Origin: Trema orientale
Lineage: Eukaryota > Streptophyta > Magnoliopsida > Rosales > Cannabaceae
Assembly (NCBI GenBank): GCA_002914845.1
Contig: JXTC01000677.1
Coordinates: 29,171 to 93,170, forward strand
Direction of reading: 5' to 3'
DNA length: 64,000 bases
Part shown: positions 12,518-24,920 of the stretch, piece by piece
How the letters are laid out: each line of letters opens with the position of its first letter
Position numbering within the stretch: position 1 is the stretch's first letter
Made by a program: the position numbers and the translations under genes
Notes under the pieces: model-generated
Told to the model about the DNA's origin: nothing
The model's database searches: none
Seen by the model: only the letters and a program-made list of their open reading frames with translations

Positions 12518-13424
12518 CTAGCTAAAGGTATAAACATTTTATTCCACTACCTACAGCTTATTTCACGTTCCTAAATATATATGTATATATATTTTTGATA
12601 AGGAATCATTTCTTTCCCCTTTTTTTTTATGCATAGATATTATATGGGTTGTCTTAATTAAATGGGCTAAATTAATGATCTAACTATTTCGGCTCTAGAG
12701 ACATCTATTATGTATGGGCTTTATAATATATAGATACCCAATACAGGCCAAATGTGACTAAGGGTTACTTTGGATGTCTAGTATACCCATCTTAGAGAGA
12801 GAACTCATTGAGCATATTAAGAAGATTTGACTATGGAAGGCCATTAACTCTTATATTCTAGATTTCTTGCGTTCGTGAGTTCGTGATCTTCTATTCACAC
12901 TATAGTTAATGCTTTCTGGCTCTCTTTGCTATAGATCTGTGTATTCGCTTCTGCACTCCTCAATAATATATTCCTAACTATTTGTATAATGATCCAAGGG
13001 TTGTTTCTAGAATTAATCAATCCTTAATCAAGTTTAACATCATGGGAACTCAAATTAGTTCCAGTGAAAAGAAAGTGCAGGCATACGTCCGTTCAAAAAT
13101 TAAAAAAAAAAAGGTGTTTCTCCTATTAGTCAACAAGACAAGCATCCTTCATTATTCATGGTTCAAATACTTCTTATAAAAAATTTAGAGAAGTGCTCTT
13201 AAAATAAAAATGAAAATTTATTTAGATACGTAAAAGATCTAAAAAAGAAACACGTCATGTAATGAAAAGTAATTTTATCCAAGAGTTCTTTACGCAATAA
13301 AAAAAATATTAGGAAAAAAAAAGATTGGAGAGAGCAAATAAAAGGGTACAAATAGATGTGTACTATTAATTATTGCAGACAAACTCCATATGTATGTCCA
13401 ATATGATGTGAAGTACTCTATCTT
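12518..13424. other. Intergenic, no feature recognised
   Basis: AT-rich DNA. 12640-12990 has a look like LTR or transcribed repeat sequence (gggcttt, tattcacact), but no ends or partner copy are found in the window. Confidence 0.3.
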
Positions 13425-13590
13425 AAGTTAAAATAATAATCAGCATCTTTTTTCAACTACAATATTAATATCTTCATAAGTTAAAACAATAATCAGCATC
13501 TTTTTTTCAATTACAATATTAATATTTTCATAAGTTAAAATAATAAACACCATCTGTTTTCAACTCCAATAATTAAGATCTTCATTCACA
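13425..13590. repeat. Three tandem copies of a 53-54-bp repeat
   Basis: Units start at 13425, 13478 and 13532 with aagttaaaa-aataat, then cagcatctttt and caactacaatattaatatct; the third is more diverged. No gene is associated. Confidence 0.7.
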
Positions 13591-14239
13591 TCATTTTTTT
13601 TTCTAAAATGAATGTTGAAGATCTCCAATAATTAATCAAGTCTTGAAAATCATCGTTCACTCTAAAGTTACAATAGCTACTAACTTATTAAACTTCTTTC
13701 AAAACAAATTACAAGAGAATAATGTAATATATATGATGATTAATTCAGCTAAAACCAAATAAAGATGTTTCTGAATTAGTAAACTGAAATACGAAGGAAT
13801 GTGTCTATCACGAACCAAATCCCAAGTCAGAACTCCAGGTCAGTAGCAGAATGAGAATTTCATTTAAATTTGAAGTTCCTTAATTTGTTATAAAAATATC
13901 TAAAATGTTTCAATTTTATAAAACAGTCCATTTTAAAAAGATAATTAGAATTCAATCTAGTGAACCAATCGCACAATTTGTATGCACTATTAAATATAAA
14001 CTGATTAATGATTAGAAAACTATAATAATATAGAAATCTATGCATCATCATCCTCAACCAAGTACCAAGTACTAATATGGCATATATAGTTTATAGACAT
14101 AATTCAAAAGTAGTTTTCTTGGTTCAATGCTAAACATCCTCCACTTAATCTATATAACAATACAAATACCAAACTTGAATCCAACTCTCTAAGTATTACT
14201 AAGAAACAAAATAGATTGCACCTAGATCGTACTAAACAC

Positions 14240-15990
14240 TACCTAAGAAGGGAGAGTAAGGGATGAGCATATAATGCCTAGTAGGAAACTTATTTACCCT
14301 TTTCAAAAACCGCTTTTCTCTGAAAATGCCTGCATGGTTACTGAAAAATAATTATCATATCACATATGAAAACATAATAAACAAATTATGGAAACCTGCA
14401 AGTAGCAAGAACCAGCTCAAATATTATGAGCTCACATTACATCATCACACTCTAGAGTAACCCAGACTAGTGTGAACCTAATACTCTAGACTCAAACCTA
14501 CACATGACTATCTCTACGTGGGTCTAAGGATTTTGCACCGATGGTCAGGTTATACAACCTGCCAACTAGAAAGGCCTGTGTAGATTTAAGGCCTTCCCAC
14601 TAATAGTGGGGTCCAACCACCAACTAAGTATCTCGTGTTACCTAAGTACCTCAGGCATGATCCTGTAGTACACACAACAAAAACCACACCTAAATGACTT
14701 TACAGAACTTGATTAAACCTAAGATGTGATCCAATCCTCAAATAACCCATTTTCGCTCTCGGAAATTTGGTAGCATAATGTATGTATTTTGGACAATCTC
14801 AAAATTTAAACCTGCATAAAAAGCTTCTACAAGCATCCCATAACAATTTATAATCAACTAAAATTCACTAGGCAGTTTATAAAATCATCTAAGCAATAAA
14901 ATTCACATTTTCCAAAATACGCCAGTGTAATTGAATTTTATGCAAAACCGTATGAAAACTAGATAATTGAATCCCTTATCTCAACAAAATAGCACTACAC
15001 AGTTATTGGGTGCTCGTGGTATCATCGAAAGATCATTCAGAGGGTCGGGAAGTGATTCTGAGTCTTCGGTCGCTCGCTTTAGAGGGTTGACTTCCCAATA
15101 GAGCCATGTTTAAAAGTTTTGACATCGCGACAACATTTCTAGTATCCAAAATAGCTTGGAAAGCTAAATAGGTCCTCAATTTAGTGTCAGGTATAAACCT
15201 CACCTGTGACGCAGAAAACGAGGCAAAATCTGACCCATTCGATATCTTTTTTCTATGCCCACTGTGAAACATAGTAAATATATGTCATTCTTCATATTTT
15301 CACGATAATATTCCAAAAATAAAAATAATTTGACGATCCAATAGTCGGATTAAAAAGTCATTATTCAAAGTCTAATACCCAAAATAACCTAACATGGCAA
15401 ATTTTAAACAGAGCAAAATGGAGAGTCAAGACATATACGAAATGATTCCTCTTGTCGAGACGAGTTGAAAGAGCCTGGGTTCATGACCTGGGTTTGTCAG
15501 AATCGATGCTAGTGGCCATTCTTCTCCAGCAGGATTTTCCCACTCTCGTCGGCTACCGAGAGCTCTGATAGCTCTGAAATTCCGACTAGTGGCTTATGGA
15601 GAGGTGGCATGCTGATTTGGATGGTGGTCGGAGGGGCCTTGATCTGCTCCAGCCGTGGGCTGCCAGCTTTGTCAAAGAGAGAGAAAGGGAACACGGGAGG
15701 GAGGAAAGAGAAAGTGAATGAGCCACGTGGCCTCAGTTGATGCCTGATGGGTATTTCAATTTCCCAATTTTTGCATTTAAGCCCTCCTCTTTTAAAATTC
15801 TTTCAATTATGTCCCTCTAAAATTATACTTTAAACCCCGATTTCGAAAATTTCTTCCAGTTAATCCCTCTTTATTTAATTCAAAATTTTATAAAATTCCC
15901 TTTTGCCCTTATTAAAATCCGGCTTTTCCAATGAAATTTTAAGAAACCAAAATTGAATTATTTAATTTAGCCAAACCCAATGAATATGCT
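14240..15990 (-). repeat. LTR-like repeat, minus-strand copy 1
   Basis: Read on the minus strand it shows, in order, the same landmarks as the copies at 22330-24400 (+), 33440-35300 (-) and 62518-64000 (+): a pyrimidine-rich block with ccacgtggc, a gene-like GC-richer block, a segment with aagcgagcgaccga, then gattcaattatctag, and finally a block with gatgagcat. The frames at 15033-15272 and 15509-15694 are within it and are not genes. Exact ends were not found. Confidence 0.6.
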
Positions 15991-16671
15991 TGACTATAAT
16001 ATGGGACAATCAAAATGTTTCATGTGCTTATTAATAAATAAGTCTCGATAATATTGGTTATTATTAGAACATGTGAGGTGATAATCATAGATTTGAAAAA
16101 CAAATCTAGAAACTTAATGCCACGCATACACATAATATAGCAAAAATAATAAAATCGTAATCATAAAATTAGAAGGAAAAAGGTCTAACGTCTTGTAGAT
16201 CGATACCGATGCCGATAGAAGAACGATGTGAGTTACCTCACTCCTAAGTCTTTTGAATTATGACCTAATTTCTATATTATATTGTGACTTGATTTCTATA
16301 TGGTACTCAGTGTGTGGACACCTTGTACACTATAAGGGGCCGTTTGGTGTATGGGGCAGAGGAGTATGGGAATGGGAATCTTTGAGATTCCCTTGTTTGT
16401 TACAAGATTTGCATTTTTTTAGCTTTATCACTCGGTAAAATAAAAGTGAAGGGATTTGTTTTTCCTTAAAAGGGGTGCAAACGAAACTCACTTAAAGAGG
16501 TGAATTTCATAGTACCCAGCATCTGAACTCACAAGGACCACGATAAAATACTACCTCCCCACTAACTTTCTCTGGAACCTTGAACTAGTCGCCACCCTTC
16601 TGCCTCTCGTTGCCCTTTGTATCTCTCTGGCGACGACCAATTGTCATCACCCTTACTGCCATTCGCCGCCA

Positions 16672-18724
16672 ATGTCTCTCGTTATTGCTGACTTTACCAT
16701 TAATCTGAGCACCTTCTGCGACATCGACATGTGCACCATCATCTATAGCTCATGCGACACCCAGTCAGAGGTGTTTCCGTCAGTGGCAAAGGTCCACCGC
16801 ATGCTGGTAAAGTTCCAGAGGATGCTAGAGATGGAGCAAAGCAAAAATATGGAGAACCAAGAGGGCTTCTTGAGGCAGCGGATCGCCAAGGTGGGCGAGT
16901 GCTAGTATTCATTGGAATAAACTTTTGAAAAATATTTTCATAAAATCATTTTTAAGAACACTATAGTTTTATAAAATCTAGAAACGCAGCAGAATCGGTC
17001 GTTTAAAATTTTCCTTTTACAAAACATTTCATATCGTGATCTAACATAAATTAACTCTAGATCTAGATAACAAAAATACCCGAATTCACTCCATAATCTT
17101 CTCGTCTTTCCATCTATTCTTGAAAGTTATTTGATTGATTTGGTGGGTTGTCACCTTCTTGATTCCTAGCAAAGAGATCCACAGACGAACAAGAAAACAA
17201 TTTCCTCAAACTAATTTCTCCAGGATGGCTAAAACACTAAGGATGTTGAACCCTAGGGCTTGGCCGATTTTTCTGCTCTCCCTCTCTCTCCATTATACGT
17301 GTAATACTCTCTACTCAGGGGTGTTTCACATGTAACTTAGAAAACTAGCAGTTAGAGAACTTTTCCCTTAACTATAGAAAGATTAGTAAACCCTATTGGG
17401 CTTATTAGACTTGTTGGGCTTAACTGATCATCAAATAACTATTGGGCTTTAATTTGAGCTAGACAGGGAGGGCCAGATAGATCCATAAAGTCCAAGCTCC
17501 AATGGACTATATATCCACAATCATAATTAACTCATACTTATGATTGGGCCTTGTCCATTAATATTGGGGCACACCACTATAGGCCCAATATTGAACTCTT
17601 AGATTAAATGTCATTTATTTTCTATGAAGCTTATTAATAACTAATTAGCTCGATCCATTTAGCATATACTATACCTATAGACGTACCTCCAATGCAATGC
17701 CGTACTAGTAAAGTAAAATTACCGTATTATCCATCTGGTACGTATTTACGTTTGAGTTATTATTTTTCATCTAATGGATAATAGTTGACTACGGTGTTAA
17801 TATCTGCTTATATCAACACAGTCAAATTCACATAGTGAATATCGGGGTCCTGTTTTATATTATCCAAATACTTGAAAAAAGTCAAAGTGATATTAAATGC
17901 ATGGCATCTAACATGAAGAACATTATACATATTTCATATACCTTATCTTCTAAGATACCAGAGTTCGAACCATAAATCGAAACTAGTCCTTTAATAACTC
18001 AAAAAGACAAAGCACATAAAACTAAGTTCGTTAATTACAAGGATTAAGATTTTCTATAATAGTGCTAGATTAGTAAAATTAGAAATTTGAGTTACAACAC
18101 TTAACCTCAAATTCTAATTCACTCGGACCTATTTGTTGTTGTTATAACTTATTTATAACACACAAGTATTTCTATCCGAAGACTCACTTCGATAATTGGA
18201 GGCTTTAATAATTAAATAGACAACACTACACTCAATGGCATAATAAAGTATTTCATCTTCAATATGCAGAATGCGAACAAGTTAATTTAGACATAATGAA
18301 ATAAAGAATATAATGTCTCCCGCATATGAACTCTTCATACGAATAATTCTTTATTACTCATTTCATATCTTAGAATCTTTTAGATATTTGCATAAGATAA
18401 ATATAGACATCATATGTATATTAATGAGACATAAATGACATAGAATTTATTAATAACAAATAGATAAAAAATAATCCGATAAAAATTATTTGTAAGATCA
18501 AAAGAATAAACTGGTTTATAGGAAATTATTCCAACAGAGAGCAGCTCAAAAGGCAAAGGAAGGAGAACCGGGAGAAGGAGATGACGCGCGTTATGTTCCA
18601 CAACCTCCCCAGGAAGGTGGGCCTATAGGACTTGAGCATGATGGATTTGAATGACCTTACCTAGATGATCGACCACCACCTCATAGGACATCCATAAAAG
18701 TCTAGAGACGATTACCAAGAATAG
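16672..18724 (+). pseudogene. Type I MADS-box (AGL80/PHE-like) pseudogene split by an LTR
   Basis: Two parts read in one frame. Part 1 (about 16700-16899) encodes LSTFCDIDMCTIIYSS, then a P-S-x-x-KVHRMLVKFQRMLEMEQ segment and a QEGFLRQRIAKVGE helix. Part 2 (18539-18724) encodes QLKRQRKENREKEMTRVMF and the MMDLNDL..MIDHHL segment. This is the C-terminal half of the MADS domain and the following region of Mgamma proteins such as AGL80. The DNA-binding N-terminus (about 30 residues) is missing or replaced. An LTR sits between Glu and Gln. Part 2 has three in-frame stops (two TAG, one TAA). A live MADS gene would act as a nuclear transcription factor in endosperm or gametophyte; this one cannot. 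Confidence 0.8.
16900..18536. mobile_element. Solo LTR of the copia family (1637 bp) inside the MADS pseudogene
   Basis: Starts TGCTAG and ends TTCCAACA. It is flanked by gcgag (16895-16899) and gagag (18537-18541); the duplicated copy of the right junction at 21126-21130 reads gcgag, so the original target duplication was perfect. The body shares the layout of 60172-61829 and 9771-12517: caccttcttgattc, cattaatattggggca, taggcccaatattg, tttctatccgaag. No interior remains, which suggests LTR-LTR recombination. Confidence 0.8.
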
Positions 18725-20375
18725 GAGGTCGGTCAAGATCGTGACAAGAGTAATAGTAATAATAATAATAATAATAGTCATGGTCAGCATATGGGTTTGG
18801 TGGAGACGAGGTAATTTTGCCATTTGGGAACAACAACAATTGGTCTAATGGGTTTTTCCATTTAATGAGTGTTTCGGTGGTCATGATATTTTTACTTTTA
18901 TTTTTCAAGAATAATGATGTTTTAATTTATAGTTCTGTTATTTGTGTTTGGAGGCTTGGAGTGGTATTATTTTTTTCTTTTTTTCTTTTGTCCGTGTTTT
19001 TCGTTTGTGTGTTTTTAAAGTATTTATGTCAAAATATTAAAAGTCAGGAGATTCCTAACCTCAACCAAACACAGCTATCTGAAATCCCTGGGAATCATGA
19101 ATAAGATTCTAGTGCACAATGAAACAATAATTTAGGTTTCCAGTTAATTATATCACCTTCTTCAGTTTTCCCATTAATATGAAAACTTAGAACTCCCTAT
19201 ACCAAACAGTCCCAAAGAAAAAATCGATTAGATCAACCAGATATAAAAGATAAAAATCTAAAACAATAATAAAAAGAATAACTTGTCACTTAACGCCTTT
19301 GTTTTTCTATAAAGAATAATGATCTCTCAAATAATGATCAAATAAAAGATTAAAAGAATTACTTTGTTTTTCTATAAAGAATAATGATCTCTCAAAACTC
19401 TCAGGAGATTGTACGGCCTTTTTTTTTATTGGAAAATTATTTTTCTCTAAGTGGGGATAAAAAATTTCGCCTAATTACCATTTTTCCTACACAAAAAATC
19501 CTGGAGAGCTTTCTTTGTAAAGATAGTTTAATAAATGAAAAATACTAATCCAGGTTCGATATATCGTGGGATTGCTCTACCTGTGTAACACTCTTTAAAA
19601 GTTCAAATTTCGAAACACTTTTCCAGTATGTTTAATTCTTAAAATAATTAGATATTAATTTAAATAAATATCTATTCTTTATTGATCTAGATTTCTTAAT
19701 TTAAATTAAGAAACTAAATAAAAGATATTTGTTTCCTATTATCTTGACATTGCCAGATTAAATTTGCCAACAGAAAATAATACGTATAGTTTTACTGATA
19801 GATTACCTATTTGAATTTTATTCTAAATCAATTAAGATATCCATAAAAATCTGATTTTTAGAAGGGTAAAAGAGTAAATTCAAGACCAATAGCAATCTTG
19901 TAATTCTAAATTTTAAGAATATAATATTCAAAATATCCTTAATATTTTAATGGGGTCTATAGTACTTGAAATTGCTTAAAAGGCCCTCAAACTTCTCATC
20001 TTCTCATGTTGCAGGACCCGAGAGATAAAGAGAAGAAGAAGAACTTGGCGCCGCCGCACACCGCCGCCTCCAGCTAGACGCGCCTCCCCATTCGAGATAG
20101 AGGCCACCGATGAAGCTCCGCCTACCATTGCCACCGTATTTTGAGCTCCAGTGACCGAGATCCGCTCCTCCGAAGCCGACGCTAATATCTCGATTTTTCG
20201 GCCATAGCTCCTCCGTCGAACATCCATTCGGCACACCACTGGCACTATTGGACTCTTCTCGTCATCGCCATCATTTTTCGACCACTCTCGACCATTAACT
20301 AGTCACTGGTGAGACTTTCACTATTTTGGCCATTTTACTAAAGTTTGTAAAAAGTGATATTTTCGTAATTTTTAC
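17771..20375 (+). repeat. Tandem segmental duplication, unit 1
   Basis: This 2.6-kb block is repeated directly at 20376-23092. It contains the right 770 bp of the LTR, MADS part 2, the right end of the Harbinger-like element, about 370 bp of flank with a duplicated 70-bp stretch, and the start (19584 on) of an LTR-like repeat beginning TGTAACACT. Both units share all of these in order, so the duplication happened after the LTR insertion. Confidence 0.85.
19216..19583 (+). repeat. Shared flank with a ~70-bp near-tandem repeat
   Basis: In it, gtttttctataaagaataat occurs twice about 70 bp apart, each followed by gatctctcaaa. The same arrangement exists at 22000-22329 and, inverted, at 58483-58838. 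It lies before the LTR-like start TGTAACACT in all three. Confidence 0.65.
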
Positions 20376-21127
20376 CTAATGGATAATAGTTGACTACCGT
20401 GTTAGTATCTGCTTATACTAACACAGTCAAATTCACATAGTGAATATCGGGACCCTGTTTTACATTATCCAAGTACTTGAAAAAAGTTAAAGTGATATTA
20501 AATCCATGGCGTCCTACATAAAGGACGTTCTACACATTTCATATACCTTATCTTCTAAAGATACCGGAGTTCGAACTATAAATCAGAACTAGTCCTTTAA
20601 TAAAACACATGAAAGTAAGTTCGTTAATCACTAGGATTAAGATTTTCTACAATAGCGCTAGATTAGTGAAATTAGAAATTTGAGTTACAACACTTAACCT
20701 CAAATTCTAATTCACACGGTCCTATTCAATGTTGTTATAACTTATTTATAACACACAAGTGTTTCTATCCAAAGTCTCACTTCGATAATTGGAGGCTTCA
20801 ATAATTAAATAGACAACACTACATTCTATGGCATAGTAAAGTATTTCATCTTCAATATACAGAATGCGAACAAGTTAATTTAGAAATAATGAAATAAAGA
20901 ATATAATGTCTTCCATATATGAACTCTTCATACGAATAATTCTTTATTATTCATTTCATATCTTAGAATTTTTAGATATTGCATAAGATAAATATAGACA
21001 TCACATATATATTAATGAGATATAAATGACATAGAATTTATTAATAACAAATAGATAAAATATAATCCGATAAAATTATTTACAATGCAAAATAATAAAC
21101 TGCTTTATGTGAAATTATTCCAACAGC

Positions 21128-21313
21128 GAGCAGCTCAAAAAGCAGAAGAAGGAGAACCGGAAGAAGGAGATGATGCGCGTTATGTTCCACAACGTCACCA
21201 GGAAGATGGGCCTACAGGACTTGAGCATGATGGATTTGAATAACCTTACCTACATGATCGACCACCACCTCATAGGACATCCACAAGAGGACAAAGACGA
21301 TTGCCAAGAATAG
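21128..21313 (+). pseudogene. Second copy of the MADS part 2, frame still open
   Basis: 61 codons open from the Glu-Gln junction to TAG at 21311-21313, encoding EQLKKQKKENRKKEM, then MRVMFHNV and DLSMMDLNNLTYMIDHHL. The three stops of the first copy (18539-18724) are sense codons here. It has no MADS domain upstream, only the LTR 3' part, so it is a dead fragment; the open frame reflects fewer mutations or chance, not proven selection. Confidence 0.75.
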
Positions 21314-21356
21314 GAGGTCGGTCAAGATCGTGACAAGAGTAATAATAATAATAATA

Positions 21357-21510
21357 GGGCGCGTCTACAGTAGGAGCGTCCCTACGTAAGACCCTGTTTA
21401 TACACCGTTTGATGGGAATCTGTGTATAAACAGATTCCTCATAGATTTCCATCAAACGGTGTATAAACAGGGGCCCTGCGTAGAGGCGCCCCTACTATAG
21501 CCGCCTCCAT
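21357..21510. mobile_element. Foldback/MITE-like hairpin element
   Basis: Present in duplication unit 2, absent from the same place in unit 1, where an uninterrupted (AAT)n run is found. 21394-21415 and 21449-21470 are perfect inverted repeats of 22 bp (core tttatacaccgtttgatgg). The outer about 37 bp on each side also pair imperfectly (ctac.gtaggagcg against cgcccctac). A second hairpin, gaatctg...cagattc, lies in the loop. The whole insertion folds into one hairpin. It is flanked by aataat repeats, so the target duplication cannot be read. Confidence 0.75.
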
Positions 21511-22329
21511 AATAATAATAATCATGGTCAGCATATGGGTTTGGTGGAGACGAGGTGATTTTGCCATTTGGGAACAACAACAATTGGTCTAATGGGTTTT
21601 TCCATTTAATGAGTGTTTCGGTGGTCATGATGTTTTTACTTTTATTTTTTGAGAATAATGATGTTTTAATTTATAGTTCTGTTATTTGTATTTGGAGGCT
21701 TGGAGTGGTATTATTTTTTTCTTTTTTCCTTTTGTCCGTGTTTTACGTTTGTGTGTTTTTAAAGTATTTATGTCAAAATATTAAAAGTTAGGAGATTCCT
21801 AACCTCAACCAAACACAGCTAGCTAAAATTCCTAGGAATCATGAATAAGATTCTAGTGCACAATCAAACAATAATTTAGGTTTCCAATTAATTATATCAC
21901 CCTCTTCAGTTTTTTCACTAATATGAAAACTTGGAACTTCCCATACCAAACAGTCCCTAAGAAAAAATCGATTAGATCAACCAGATATAAAAGATTAAAA
22001 TCTAAAATAATAATTAGAAGAATTACTTGTCACTTAACGCCTTTGTTTTTCTATAAAGAATAATGATCTCTCAAATAATGATCAAATAAAAGATTAAAAG
22101 AATTACTTTGTTTTTCTATAAAGAATAATGATCTTTCAAAACTCTCAGGAGATTGTATGGCCTTATTTTTTTTATTGGAAAATTATTTTTCTCTAAGTGG
22201 AGATAAAAAGTTTCACCTAATTACCATTTTTTCTACACAAAAAATCCTAGAGATCTTTCTTTGTAAAGATAATTTAATAAACAAAAAATACTCATCCAGG
22301 TTCGATATATCATGGGATTGCTCTACCTG

Positions 22330-24400
22330 TGTAACACTCCACAAATGGAATGTTTTCAAATTTCGAAACACTTTTCCAATATGTTTAATTCTTAAAATAA
22401 TTAGATATTAATTTAAATAAATATCTATCCTTTATTGATCCAGATTTTTTAATTCAAATTAAAAAACTAAATAAAAGATATTTGTTTCCTATTATCTTAA
22501 CATTGCCAAATTAAATTGGCCAACAGAAAATAATACGTATAGTTTTACTGATAGATTACCTATTTGAATTTTATTCTAAATCAATTAAGATATCCGTAAA
22601 AATCTGATTTTTAGAAGGGTAAAAGAGTAAATTCAAGACCAATGGCAATCTTGTAATTATGAACTTCAAGAATATAATATTCAAAATATCTTCAATATTT
22701 TAGTAGGGGGTCTATAGTTTTTGAAATTGCTTAAAAGGCCCTCAAACTTCTCATCTTCTCGTATTGGAGGACCCGAGAGAGGGAGAGAAGAAGAAGAACT
22801 TGGGGCCTCCGCACACCACCGCCTCTAGCTAGACGCGCATGCCCATTCGAGATAAACGCTGCCGACGAAGCTCCGCCTGCCATTGCCATCGTATTTCAAG
22901 CTCCAGTGGCCGAGATTCGCTCTAGCTCCTCCATCGGACATCCGTTCGACACACCACTGGCACTATTTGGACTCTTCTCGTCGTCGTCATCATTTTTCGA
23001 CCACTGTCAGCTATTATCTAGTCACCGGTGAGACTTTCAATATTTTGGCCATTTTACTAAAGTTTATAAAAGGTGATATTTTCGTAATTTTCTGTTAGTT
23101 AATTACTTAATCCAAGGTAATTAGATGAGGGGAAAGAGGGTTAAAAATTAGGAATAATTACGGTTAGTAGAAGTAGAAAATGGTATCCAGAGGTGATGTA
23201 ATTTTCAAATAGAGAAAGATGACATTTTTCTAAATATTTTCAAAAAGTGGTACTTATGTAAGTTTTGGATTTTAAAGCCCTTTTATTGCTCGGGGCCTCG
23301 AAACTAAATTCCGACTTCAAATTTGGATTCAGTGAGGTCAAGAGACGAATTTTGATATAAAATATGATTATGTTTCAAAGTGGCACGAAAATCGAAATTT
23401 CATGGCTCGTGAATAATACTGTTTTGCATGCCACATGTTGGTCCTGCACCGGGACCCATTTTTTACAAATTATATATCTAACTTAGCATTTTTGGGTGCT
23501 CCGAATTCAATGATGACCTCTGTTTCTCCATCTGAGGCTCTGGTGAAAAAGTCACTAATTCAAGTAGACTTACTAGGATCCCGAAGAGATGGTCCGAACA
23601 CCCAAGTGACCAACGAGAGTTTTTTCAAGTGGCATTAGCTTGGTATAGCTACTATATTGAGGTAGGGGTTCAATTACCTGATTTTATATCTGTTCTGAAT
23701 TATAATTACATTAAAACTTATTTATAAAAAATCGTAATTTTACGATGGATTGGCAAATTAATGAAAGTTATTGTATTATACTGGGATTGGACTGTGTGGA
23801 TTTTTATATATATTTTTACATTGTAATTATTGGGTAAAATAGCGGTATGTTGCCCATGTTATAGTAAATCCCAGGATAATGCTAAATGAGATTTTAAAGT
23901 ATGATTTGATTCATGGATGCATGGTTATTGAGAACAGTTACATGTTGTACATTACCATAAGATCACATACTTGAGTTCCATTATTGCATCATGGTAGTTT
24001 AGATCGCTGGCGAGTTACTACAGTACTAGGTAAAAGACCTAAGCCCCTGCGCAGGTTTTTGGCTGACACACTGACGGATACCTTTGGTAAAGGATATTAT
24101 AGGGCCGTGATGGAAGATGAGCACTCACTCATTTACATTGGTCTCACTCATTTATATTGGTTGATGTATGATATATACAATCATGTGTTTCTAGTTTTAA
24201 TTTTGAATATGTGATTATTCTGAATTTTAACTATTTTATAAACTAGACTTATAATTGGATTTTGGAAAAAAGTATTAACCATGCAGGTTTGGTAAAAATT
24301 TCATTCATTCAAAAAGGTAATTGAATTTCTACTGAGCATGTGAATGCTTAACCCCCTACTTCTCCCACTTTTAGGTGTTTGACTATTTGAGATAGTCGTT
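22330..24400 (+). repeat. LTR-like repeat, plus-strand copy
   Basis: Starts TGTAACACTCC at 22330. It runs through the AT-rich part, a GC-richer gene-like block (22740-23030), ttatatatctaacttagc (23470s), gaggtaggggttcaattacctg (23657) and the block with gagcatgtgaatgc (24340s). The start TGTAACA is common for plant LTRs, and 1.7-2 kb is a usual LTR size, but no partner LTR or primer site was found, so it may be a solo LTR. The right end is uncertain. Confidence 0.55.
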
Positions 24401-24920
24401 TTGATGAGATAGACAAGCTGTTCAGCTTGTGTATGCAGTTCTGCTCTTAATCCCTAATAGGTGTATAACGCCCTGCTAACTTTCTTTCTCGTTCTGTTAT
24501 TTAGCCAATGGTAGTAAATCTACTAAGTTAATGTATGGGAATAGTTTTGTTATCAATTTAAGTACTTGAAACTACAAGTGATTTAATGTAAATTATTTTG
24601 GATATTAGACTAAACTTTCAATTGACTTTATTTTATCAAAATTTATGATTTCTCATCAAGTATCCAAATAAGACAGCTAGAGATTTTCTTGAACTTTAAA
24701 AAGAGTTTTTTTTTTTAAGTAAATATAAACTAATAAGAGTTTTGTATGATTATGGAATTCATAATGATTTAAAGACTAAAATGAAATTAACTAATACTTA
24801 AGTACACTTGAATTTTTTAAAATTAATATTTTATTTTATCTTCCCTTAAATTTACTAAAAGTCACGACTTTGAATTTCTGGTCGTGAAAATATCAATTTA
24901 GAATTTCTAAAATTCAAATA
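24401..24920. other. Intergenic, no feature recognised
   Basis: AT-rich; no repeat partner or open frame of note in the window. Confidence 0.35.

Larger units (their letters stand above)
16336..19213. mobile_element. PIF/Harbinger (Tourist)-like element carrying a MADS-box fragment
   Basis: The left end GGGGCCGTTTGGTGTATGGG and the right end CCCTATACCAAACAGTCCC form an imperfect terminal inverted repeat of about 19 bp. TAA precedes the left end; AAA follows the right end here, but TAA follows it in the duplicated copy (21960s), so the ancestral target duplication was TAA, as in PIF/Harbinger. Without the LTR inserted at 16900-18536 the element is about 1.24 kb. Its cargo is a type I MADS-box pseudogene; no transposase is visible. 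The family assignment rests on the ends and target site only. Confidence 0.6.
20376..23092 (+). repeat. Tandem segmental duplication, unit 2
   Basis: Starts at ctaatggataatag, the same sequence as at 17771, and ends at ttcgtaatttt near 23092, after which sequence continues into the rest of the LTR-like repeat. It is longer than unit 1 mainly because of a foldback insertion at 21357-21510. Confidence 0.85.

Noticed and set aside
13425..13590. CRISPR-like regular spacing
   Set aside because: Simple tandem repeat without spacers, in a plant nuclear genome; the same holds for 27339-27480.
18817..19104. Phenylalanine-rich 95-residue frame, repeated at 21555-21791
   Set aside because: Kept in both because the segment was duplicated, but composed of T-rich sequence near the end of a transposon; no start context or family match.
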